Assembly (NCBI GenBank): GCA_032027005.1
Contig: JAVSMW010000002.1
Span: forward strand, 1-64,000
From: JAVSMW01 sp032027005
GTDB lineage: Bacteria > Bacillota > Thermincolia > Thermincolales > UBA2595
Direction of reading: 5' to 3'
Length of the DNA: 64,000 nucleotides
The translations under genes were made by a program, and so were the position numbers. Below, piece by piece: positions 36,195 through 43,245 of this stretch. Positions within the stretch are counted from its first letter, which is position 1. The number at the start of each line of letters is the position of its first letter. The notes under the pieces were generated by a model. That model was not told where the DNA came from. It did no database searches and worked only from the letters and a program-made list of their open reading frames with translations.

Positions 36195-36734
36195 TTACCA
36201 ACCTTTATTCATAATCTTGTCACAGAAACCATCCCATTTTCCCTGAGCCCGGAGGACAAACTCGCCAAGCTCTCTCAGAACACCTCTGCCGCCTGCTTTT
36301 TCAGTTATAAAGTGAGAAATCTTCAGCACATCGGGTTTTGCATCAGAGGGAGCAACTGCAAAACCGACCCGTTTCATCACCCCCATATCAATAATTTCAT
36401 CTCCGACAAAACTAACTTCTTCATCAGTAATATTCAGTTCTTCCAGCAGCTCCTGGTATTTAGCCACTTTCTCCTTAGTCTGGTAAAAGCGTTTAATTCC
36501 AATATCGTTCATTCTGGATTCTGTTGCTTTGGATTTCCGGGTGATTACCGCAATTTCAATACCGCATGCCATCAAGGCATTGGCCCCAAAACCGTCTTCA
36601 TGGTTGAAGACACGATAGCGTCCTCCCTGGCTGTCATAAATTACATCATTGGTGGTAAGCACACCGTGAACATCCAGGATAATCAGTTTTATTTTTTTGG
36701 CTTTTTCTTCAGCTACTTTTAATTCAACTGTCAT
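36195..36734 (-). CDS. ppcD: HAD-family phenylphosphate carboxylase delta subunit, KdsC-like
   Basis: This 179-residue protein has the KdsC-type HAD layout: motif I ILDVHGVLT (D21, H23), motif II threonine (T65 in VITRKS) and motif III/IV GDEIIDMG (D112, D116). In normal HAD phosphatases motif I is DxD; here the second aspartate, the general acid/base, is histidine. The phenylphosphate carboxylase delta subunit belongs to this family, and the flanking UbiD-type genes support it. The ribosome site is AAGGAGG. Loss of the acid/base Asp suggests altered or absent phosphatase activity. Confidence 0.8.
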   Translation of the reverse strand: MTVELKVAEEKAKKIKLIILDVHGVLTTNDVIYDSQGGRYRVFNHEDGFGANALMACGIEIAVITRKSKATESRMNDIGIKRFYQTKEKVAKYQELLEELNITDEEVSFVGDEIIDMGVMKRVGFAVAPSDAKPDVLKISHFITEKAGGRGVLRELGEFVLRAQGKWDGFCDKIMNKGW

Positions 36735-36758
36735 ATTCTTATCCTCCTTTTTTTGTGA

Positions 36759-38174
36759 CTAGTCTATCCCATATTCTGCCCAGCGGGCTTTTACTTTCTC
36801 TGCCATGGCCTCATCAAGCTTGATCTCAATAGGCCTCCTGTCACCCCACTCTACGGGGATGGTTGCATCCATGATAATCCTGGAGTTGATCATCCGGGAG
36901 GAATCAGGATCAAGAGCCGGGTCAAGGACTGTGGAACGGCCGCGCTTAATGAGTTCAGTGCCCCGCATCGGATCATAACGGACACCCAGAGCCCACATGA
37001 CCCTGCCCCAGTCATCGGCTTTAATATCATCATCAACGATAATTACACCTTTTGTCCCGTATTGACCTGTGGTAGATGCAAGTACAGCGGCCCCCACCTG
37101 AGAAGAATGGCCGGGATAGGCCTGTTTGATGGAAACGATAGCCCAGAAGCGGCCTGCTGCTTCGGGTGGAACATAGACCGATTTGATGCCGGGGATGCGC
37201 ATAGCTTCCAAATCCGTCCACAAAGTAGCGGTCCGCCCAAAGGCCAGCAGCATATGCATATCTGTGACCGGTCTGCCCACCGAAGATTGCCAGAGAACCG
37301 GGTTGTTCCGGTGCAGTACTCTTTTCACTTCCAGGCATGGCTTTTTGATAACCTTATGAAACTCGTCGGAATAGTACCCGGTATATTCCCCAAAAGGGCC
37401 TTCAGGCTGAAGATTTTCCGGATCAATCTCGCCTTCCAGGACGATTTCTGCATCGGCCGGGATTGGCAGACCGGTGACAGAACTGGTGATATATTGGACT
37501 GCTTCCCCGCGGATAGAGCCGGCTATTTCCATTTCGCTGGCCTTTGAGGTCATCAGGGAACCGGCGAGCATCAAAAGGGGGTCACAACCGATAACCGCCG
37601 CCGCAGGCATCTTTTGCCCTAACTTCTTATATTTCTTCATGATCCTGTCTCCACGCTTGCCTGGCAGGATCTGCACCCCGCAGCGCCTGCTGTCCAGCAT
37701 CTGCATCCTGTAAGTACCAAGGTTAACTTCACCGGTTTCGGGGTCACGGACGATGATGAATACTGTTGTGCCAATATAACGGCCGCCATCTAAGGGGAAA
37801 AATCTTGGCACCGGGAATTTCTCCAGGTTTACCTCATCGCCTTCCTGGATATTCTCCAGGACGGAACCTGTTGCTAATTCTACAGGTGGGATAACCTCTT
37901 TTAACATGGTTTTCGTCCATCGGTGAGCCAAATCGCACATGGACAGGCCGACAGGCATCCCCAGGATGGTGGCCAGCCTTTTATTTGATCCAAAGGCTCC
38001 GGTCAGTACCGGTGAAGTGTGCCCTTTAACATTCTCAAAGAGTAGGGCCGGTCCGCCTTTTTCTTCATTCATCTTGGAAATATGGGAAATTTCCAGATCC
38101 CAGTCAACTTCCGCGGTAACCCTTTTTAGTTCACCCATTTCTTCGCATTTTCTGATAAACTCACGCATGTCCAT
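36759..38174 (-). CDS. Phenylphosphate carboxylase UbiD-type subunit (alpha or beta)
   Basis: The 471-residue UbiD-family protein has EGPFGEYTGYY and VIIVDDDIKADDWGRVMWAL and lacks the NIYD stretch of the trio. It is the first carboxylase gene after the 270-bp break downstream of ubiX and is followed 24 bp on by the delta gene. Together with 34741-36177 it makes the pair of large subunits known for phenylphosphate carboxylase. Which is alpha and which beta I cannot decide from length alone. AAAGGGGG precedes the ATG. Confidence 0.82.
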   Translation of the reverse strand: MDMREFIRKCEEMGELKRVTAEVDWDLEISHISKMNEEKGGPALLFENVKGHTSPVLTGAFGSNKRLATILGMPVGLSMCDLAHRWTKTMLKEVIPPVELATGSVLENIQEGDEVNLEKFPVPRFFPLDGGRYIGTTVFIIVRDPETGEVNLGTYRMQMLDSRRCGVQILPGKRGDRIMKKYKKLGQKMPAAAVIGCDPLLMLAGSLMTSKASEMEIAGSIRGEAVQYITSSVTGLPIPADAEIVLEGEIDPENLQPEGPFGEYTGYYSDEFHKVIKKPCLEVKRVLHRNNPVLWQSSVGRPVTDMHMLLAFGRTATLWTDLEAMRIPGIKSVYVPPEAAGRFWAIVSIKQAYPGHSSQVGAAVLASTTGQYGTKGVIIVDDDIKADDWGRVMWALGVRYDPMRGTELIKRGRSTVLDPALDPDSSRMINSRIIMDATIPVEWGDRRPIEIKLDEAMAEKVKARWAEYGID

Positions 38175-38270
38175 ACTGTTTGTCCCCCTTTTATTTATTA
38201 TCCGGTATAACTGATGGGATCGTTAACGCCTAAGCAAGGCTGCCGGCCTTGCATCAACTCCTTTCAGGTA

Positions 38271-38358
38271 AAGCAAAAAGGCGGAGCAACAGGCCCTGTT
38301 CATTTGGGCATAGTTACTCCGCCAGCCCGCCTGAACGTTACCAGGCATTGCCATTTGC
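38271..38358 (-). pseudogene. Duplicated piece of the riboflavin kinase gene, or a conserved RNA hairpin, upstream of the carboxylase genes
   Basis: Over 38313-38353 about nine of ten bases match 39271-39313 inside the riboflavin kinase gene, and weaker similarity extends to about 38271. In the matching frame it carries a stop codon, so it is not a working gene. On the minus strand 38280-38323 folds into an 11-bp stem (GGCGGAGTAAC with GTTGCTCCGCC, one G-U pair) with an inner GCCC/GGGC stem; the coding copy can form a similar hairpin. It lies in the leader ahead of the gene at 38174. The rest of 38175-38445 is empty. Confidence 0.6.
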
Positions 38359-38445
38359 TTTTTGGGGTCTCAACGTTTGCCGAGATAGTTCCACTGAAGA
38401 ATATTTTATGCTGCCACTAAAAATTCTGTCTAATCAGTTATATCA

Positions 38446-39054
38446 TTAGGGATTATTGGCCTGCACCGTGCGTAAAACCTGGCGGGGTTCTTGCCGGGTT
38501 TCGCTCCCCCAGCGGGTAAACAGATTATGTTCAATATTGAACTGGTCTAAGGTCTTACCCACAGTCTGGTTGATTATGTCATCAATGGTTTTGGGCATGT
38601 GGTAATATGCCGGCATCGGCGGCAGTAACACCGCTCCCATTTCTGCCACGGCCAGCATCAATTTGAGATGCCCGGTATGCAGTGGTGTCTCCCTGGGGAT
38701 TACGACAAGTTTCCTCTTTTCTTTGAGCATCACATCGGCTGCCCGCACCAGAAGTGAATCATTATATGAGTTGGCCAGTGCAGAGAGGCTCTTTATGGCA
38801 CAGGGTGCGATTATCATTCCGTCGGTCTTAAAAGAACCGCTGGAGATAGAAGCTCCAATGTCCTTATTATCATGAACATAATCGGCTAACTTCTCCACTT
38901 CCCTGACAGTAAAAGTGGTTTCCATTTCAATGGTCCTTTTAGCACTGTCAGTTAAGACAAGATGTGTTTCCACATTACAGTCCCGGAGAGTCTCTAATGT
39001 CCTAATGCCGTATATTGCACCGGTAGCACCGGAGATGCCAACAACTATTTTCAT
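38446..39054 (-). CDS. ubiX: Flavin prenyltransferase UbiX
   Basis: This 202-residue protein has the UbiX hallmarks: GISGATGAIYG for FMN binding, IAPCAIKSLSALANSYNDSLL, LVVIPRETPLH and HMPKTIDDIINQTVGKTLDQF. It attaches a dimethylallyl group to FMN to make the prenylated FMN that all UbiD enzymes need. Two starts are possible: ATG at 39054 with GGAG eight bases upstream, or GTG at 39063 overlapping the riboflavin kinase stop. Either way it is coupled to the kinase gene, which would make its FMN substrate. Confidence 0.95.
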   Translation of the reverse strand: MKIVVGISGATGAIYGIRTLETLRDCNVETHLVLTDSAKRTIEMETTFTVREVEKLADYVHDNKDIGASISSGSFKTDGMIIAPCAIKSLSALANSYNDSLLVRAADVMLKEKRKLVVIPRETPLHTGHLKLMLAVAEMGAVLLPPMPAYYHMPKTIDDIINQTVGKTLDQFNIEHNLFTRWGSETRQEPRQVLRTVQANNP

Positions 39055-39059
39055 ATTCT

Positions 39060-39467
39060 TCACTCCACTTCTGATTTCTTTAGTTTCAGGGTGACAACAT
39101 CCCCATCCACAAGACCCAGTGTCTTTTTAATATGAACCGGTGCTATGATTTCCAATTTTCCGGCCGGGTGTTTAGTGACCTCCGGCATTACAATGGCACC
39201 ATCAATCTGGTCATTGATTTGAACCGAAAAGCAAACAGCGGAGCAGCATGCACCGTCGGTGGGGGCAATTGTTACTCCGCTGTCCCGCCCGAACGTTACC
39301 AGGCTTTGCCATTCATTTGTGGTTATGTCAAGATTTAGTGTGCCGGGATAGGGTACGAAACCCAGGGCAGTTCGAAAGGCTTCCACAACCCAGTCAAGTT
39401 GTGTAAAATATTTACCCTCACCAAAGCCGCTGGATACCGTACCCCTTAGAACTAACTCCGTTCCCAT
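39060..39467 (-). CDS. CTP-dependent (archaeal-type) riboflavin kinase
   Basis: The 135-residue protein matches the DUF120/RibK family of archaea: SGFGEGKYF (residues 13-21), LGFVPYPGTLNL (35-46), IDGAIVMPEVTKH and EIIAPVHIKKTLGLVDGDVV. These enzymes make FMN from riboflavin using CTP, whereas bacteria normally use the unrelated RibF with ATP. The gene lies between ppsB and ubiX, within 11 bp of each, so FMN production is coupled to prenyl-FMN production. Transfer from archaea is possible. Confidence 0.88.
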   Translation of the reverse strand: MGTELVLRGTVSSGFGEGKYFTQLDWVVEAFRTALGFVPYPGTLNLDITTNEWQSLVTFGRDSGVTIAPTDGACCSAVCFSVQINDQIDGAIVMPEVTKHPAGKLEIIAPVHIKKTLGLVDGDVVTLKLKKSEVE

Positions 39468-39477
39468 GGCTGTTCAC

Positions 39478-40482
39478 CTAACCATTCACAGCCTTGACTC
39501 CCCCCCAGACCGTTACAGGTCTGCTTTGCAGGATAAGTAGGCCTTCTGGTATAGCTAAACCGGTATCCATAGCCCATTCAATATCCTGAGGGTGGCCATA
39601 GTGCTGTTCAATAGACAGGGCCATTTTGGCCAATTGGACAATTTCCTGATCACTGACACACGGTAAATTCTGTCTGAAGGCTTCGACATCACGAACAACA
39701 GTTTCACCGGATTCAGGATCCCTAATATACTGCATGGTCTTGGGAGAAATCCATCTCTCAATAATTTCAAAAGTGTCCCTTCTGACGGCAAAATGGTCAG
39801 GTGTCACATTCCCGCTGACTACACCCTCGCCCAGGCCCCAGGCTCCTTCAATAACAATTTTATTTGCGTCGCCGGTGATTGGGTCAATGGTAAAGGCCAC
39901 TCCTGCCGAACGCGAATTAACCATTTTTTGTACCGCTACGGCCATTAAGGCGTCTTCCGGTTCAATATTTTTGGAACTGCGATAGTGCAAGGCCGGTGCT
40001 GAGAAAAGACTGGCCCAGCATTCTTTAATTCTCTCCAAAACATTTTCCAGCCCCACAATATTGAGATAGGTCTCATGCTGCCCTGCATAGCTGGCATCAG
40101 CAGCATCCTCCATAGTGGCACTCGACCTGACGGCTACCATGACTTCTGATGTCCCGTACTTCTCAGATAATTCTTCATAAGCTGCCCGTATGGCGTCCCG
40201 AATACTGGACGGCATAGGTGTGGATTTTACGATTGGCATAATAATCTTTGACGCTTCATGGAATGCCGCATCTTTCTTATTCTCAAGACTATGCTCAAGC
40301 ATAGCGTCATATATTTTTTGGTTAATGCCTGTTTCTGTGATAAATTGTTTGTAAGCGTTAACTGTCACCGCAAAACCAAAGGGTACGTTCTTTCCAACTC
40401 TGACCATTTCACCCAGACTGGCGCATTTGCCACCTACCAAGGGTACGTCGTTAATACACAGATCTTTAAATGTACGAATCAT
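39478..40482 (-). CDS. ppsB: Phenylphosphate synthase ATP-binding subunit (PEP synthase N-domain-like)
   Basis: This 334-residue protein equals the nucleotide-binding N-terminal domain of PEP synthase alone: LVGGKCASLGEM at the start, VRSSATMEDAADASYAGQHETYLN, and GVAFTIDPITGDANKIVIEGAWGLGEGVVSG split over about residues 195-235. Standing alone, and overlapping ppsA by one base (TAATG), it fits the 40-kDa subunit of phenylphosphate synthase, which with PpsA uses ATP to phosphorylate phenol. The third, CBS-domain subunit PpsC known from Thauera is not visible in this window. Confidence 0.85.
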   Translation of the reverse strand: MIRTFKDLCINDVPLVGGKCASLGEMVRVGKNVPFGFAVTVNAYKQFITETGINQKIYDAMLEHSLENKKDAAFHEASKIIMPIVKSTPMPSSIRDAIRAAYEELSEKYGTSEVMVAVRSSATMEDAADASYAGQHETYLNIVGLENVLERIKECWASLFSAPALHYRSSKNIEPEDALMAVAVQKMVNSRSAGVAFTIDPITGDANKIVIEGAWGLGEGVVSGNVTPDHFAVRRDTFEIIERWISPKTMQYIRDPESGETVVRDVEAFRQNLPCVSDQEIVQLAKMALSIEQHYGHPQDIEWAMDTGLAIPEGLLILQSRPVTVWGGVKAVNG

Positions 40483-42224
40483 TACCCAATCACCTCCGCA
40501 ACTCCATTAGTACCATCAATCCGGATTCTTTGTCCTGTCTTGACATACTCCGTGACTCTGGCACCTCTGGTAATAGTGCCGACCACTGCAGGAATATTAT
40601 ACTCTCTGGCACAGATAGCAGCGTGGGCCAGCATACCGCCGCTGTCTGTAACAACACCCTTGATCTTGGAGAAAAGTGGAGTCCAGGCCGGGGTCGTAAA
40701 TGGGGCAACTAAAATCTCATCCGGCTGTACTTCCTGGAAGCCTTCGTAGCCAAAAATGACCCTGGCTACACCTTCGACCACTCCGGGAGCACCGGGGAAG
40801 CCTTCGAACCGTCCTTCCACCCTGTCTTTTGTGAGGGCATTGCCCTTAATTACCTCATCAGTCATACCCCAAATCTTGATAAATACAGGGTCATCAACTC
40901 TTTCTTCAGGAATCATCCCGATAAAAGGCGGGGCTTTCACTTCGTGCAGGTCTTGCCAGTGCTGTTTACGTGCATCGGTCATATTTTTAACCTTTGCAAG
41001 ATGTTCCTGAACTCCGATCTTTTCGTCCAGGACCACATCTTCCAGAATTTCTTCCAATTCGGAAATAGTCAGGAAGAAAACATCATCTACTTGATCTAAC
41101 ATCCCAAATTTTACTAACCGACTGCCGCATTCCTGAATCACATACCTCAACTCGGAATAAGTCCACTGCTCTACATAGTAATTATGGTCCTCATTAAAGG
41201 GATAAGAATACTGGGCATGCAGTAAAGCCTGCTTGAAACGCTCTTTGTCATGATCGGGAATTCTGGCAATGGTTTCCTCTATAAACTTATCTCTTTCTGC
41301 AATGATCTTTTTGGTATGCTCCTCATAATCAAAACCGCCTTTTTGGATATAAGTCTTAATTGTGGAGAGCACCGGATAAGGATCTTCGTTCCAGGTCTTA
41401 TAGGCCGGATCAAAAAGCGAGGCGGTAGTTCGGCGGCCAAATTGTGCTAATAAATGCTCGAATTGATCCCACCATACCTTGCCGATTTCCGTTTCACAAA
41501 GCAGCTGCCTGACAGCCTGAGCCCTTTCTTCATTACTGCGCTGGGCCCCATCCGGCTCGCCGGCACGGTCAAAGACGGCTGTAAGATTCATCTCGCTGGC
41601 TAAATCGGCCAGACGCCACATGGCCCGGTCTAACTCGAACATTTTTGTTTCAAACCCTTGCAGGAAAACGCGCATTTGTTTTTCTTCGATGTTATATTCT
41701 TTACAGATTGCCTCAAAAGTCATGTATGCAAAAATTGATGGATACATATAAATGAAGTGCAGCTCCCAACTGCGTTTGGAAATCCTGACGGCATCCCGCA
41801 GGACAATCAACAGCCGGTCAAGAGGCAGAGTCCGCTTGTCCATGCCCCTTAGGTAACTCAGCATGCCGGTCCATTCTTTTACTCCTTCAGCGTAAAACTC
41901 AGGCCAATTATCCAGAGCTTTTTTCAGTTTTTCTGCAAATATAGGTTCTCGGTCTTTAATTTCGTCCGGGTCAGTAATCGGGGTTACCCCCGGATAGATC
42001 CTGCCATCATACAACACATAGTCAAAACCGCGGGAATACGGAAATGAAATCCATTCAGATGCCACCTGTGTCCCCCTGGGCCAATGATAGACCGAGGCCC
42101 CCATTGGGCTGATAGGAGGATTGTTATGCAGCGAGTCGTGAAACCACAGTCTCACCTGATCTTCCTTGCGATATGCTTTTTCTGGTGTCCATTCTACTGT
42201 ATGTGACTTATCCGGTACTGTCAT
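40482..42224 (-). CDS. ppsA: Phenylphosphate synthase catalytic subunit with phosphohistidine swivelling domain
   Basis: The 580-residue protein ends in the mobile domain of PEP-utilising enzymes, with the phosphorylated histidine at 534 in GGMLAHAAICARE. The helical N-terminal 450 residues would bind phenol. PpsA takes a phosphoryl group from PpsB/ATP onto His and passes it to phenol. The ATG at 42224 has AAAGGGGG eight bases upstream; a longer frame from 42290 lacks a clear site. It is the first gene of the phenol operon. Confidence 0.85.
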   Translation of the reverse strand: MTVPDKSHTVEWTPEKAYRKEDQVRLWFHDSLHNNPPISPMGASVYHWPRGTQVASEWISFPYSRGFDYVLYDGRIYPGVTPITDPDEIKDREPIFAEKLKKALDNWPEFYAEGVKEWTGMLSYLRGMDKRTLPLDRLLIVLRDAVRISKRSWELHFIYMYPSIFAYMTFEAICKEYNIEEKQMRVFLQGFETKMFELDRAMWRLADLASEMNLTAVFDRAGEPDGAQRSNEERAQAVRQLLCETEIGKVWWDQFEHLLAQFGRRTTASLFDPAYKTWNEDPYPVLSTIKTYIQKGGFDYEEHTKKIIAERDKFIEETIARIPDHDKERFKQALLHAQYSYPFNEDHNYYVEQWTYSELRYVIQECGSRLVKFGMLDQVDDVFFLTISELEEILEDVVLDEKIGVQEHLAKVKNMTDARKQHWQDLHEVKAPPFIGMIPEERVDDPVFIKIWGMTDEVIKGNALTKDRVEGRFEGFPGAPGVVEGVARVIFGYEGFQEVQPDEILVAPFTTPAWTPLFSKIKGVVTDSGGMLAHAAICAREYNIPAVVGTITRGARVTEYVKTGQRIRIDGTNGVAEVIG

Positions 42225-42512
42225 CACCGGAGCCCCCTTTCGTCCGGGTTGTTGCCCTTCCCGATGCTTTTGGTTAATATCAGTATACATAGACCGTCAA
42301 TCCAAGACTACAGTTTAGCATTTAATAGATAAAAATTGAATCTGAACGGTTATGATAGCCATTTAATGTGTAATTTACAAAGCTGTTTCCCGTTTAAATC
42401 GGAATGAATGATCAGTCAACGCCCTAACATGATTGGAATTTTTACCAAAACTTCCTTTTAATCAGTAATTTGTACCGTTTAGTGCCTAAAAACTACAGCT
42501 TACACGAAAAAC
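42225..42512. other. Promoter region of the phenol operon
   Basis: This AT-rich stretch precedes ppsA. A minus-strand TTGACT near 42415 has only a poor -10 at the expected distance, so I do not call a promoter. No ORF is seen. Confidence 0.4.
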
Positions 42513-42548
42513 CCCTCCCTGTGGTGCTTATACTAACCACAAGGAGGG
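42513..42548 (-). terminator. Rho-independent terminator after the second TetR gene
   Basis: Arms CCCTCCCTGTGGT and ACCACAAGGAGGG pair with one mismatch; on the minus strand GGTTTTTCG follows. It insulates the TetR gene from the phenol operon. Confidence 0.8.
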
Positions 42549-42561
42549 CTCTTCTTTTGCG

Positions 42562-43146
42562 TTATTTACGGGTTAACCCGTTAAGTAACATCTTATACAC
42601 CTCAGGCACCAGGTCAGATAAACTGCGATTAGGGTTATACACCCAACTGATGACTATCTCGTCCAAAGTACCAAAAACCATTCTCCGGGCCAGGAATTTA
42701 TTTAAATCAGGATCAAAGGAGCCATTGGCCTGACCTTCTTCAATAAGTGCTTCGATCAGGCGGAAGTATCTTTTCAATACATCTGATGTTGGCCGCCGCA
42801 AAGCCGGATCGGGCACCCTGAGTTCTACCATAACCACCACAGCTAAATCATAATCCTTCTCAAGGATAGTCAAATGGGTTTCTACCAATTTCCTGAGTTT
42901 ACCGGGGGTATCGTTTATGCTCTCCATTTCAAGTCTAATCTGTTCAATAAAACCACCCAGGAACTCGTTAAAAACATCAACCATTATTTCTTCTTTGCTG
43001 TCAAAATACAGGTATACCGTGCCATCAGCCACCCCGGCCGCTTTGGCAATTTTATTTATCTGGGAGTTTCTATAACCATTAGCTGCTATTACATTAACGG
43101 CAGCTTTGAGGATAGCCTCGTATTTTTCACCTTTTTTCTTAGCCAT
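42562..43146 (-). CDS. TetR-family regulator (second copy)
   Basis: The 194-residue protein is a paralogue of 27175-27801, with identical opening MAKKKGEKY and nearly the same helix-turn-helix (GVADGTVYLYFDSKEEIMVDVF). The ligand domains diverge more. It stands just upstream of the phenol operon, is separated from it by a terminator, and likely represses that operon and itself. GGAGGTAACGT leads to the start. Confidence 0.88.
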   Translation of the reverse strand: MAKKKGEKYEAILKAAVNVIAANGYRNSQINKIAKAAGVADGTVYLYFDSKEEIMVDVFNEFLGGFIEQIRLEMESINDTPGKLRKLVETHLTILEKDYDLAVVVMVELRVPDPALRRPTSDVLKRYFRLIEALIEEGQANGSFDPDLNKFLARRMVFGTLDEIVISWVYNPNRSLSDLVPEVYKMLLNGLTRK

Positions 43147-43198
43147 TACGTTACCTCCACAACAACAAACAATCCTTTTTCAAGATTATATCATAAAG

Positions 43199-43212
43199 TG
43201 AATATATATTCA
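43199..43212. promoter_or_regulatory. Perfect palindrome upstream of the second TetR gene
   Basis: TGAATATATATTCA lies about 50 bp ahead of the TetR start, in the usual place for an autoregulatory operator. Its TGAA half resembles the half-site of the inverted repeat at 26476-26492. Confidence 0.4.
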
Positions 43213-43245
43213 TAGAAAAAGTTTTAGTTAATTGCATTGATGCTT

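Noticed and set aside
38175..38445. FMN riboswitch ahead of the carboxylase genes
   Set aside because: The conserved RFN-element core sequences are not present; the similarity to the riboflavin kinase gene explains the conserved segment better.
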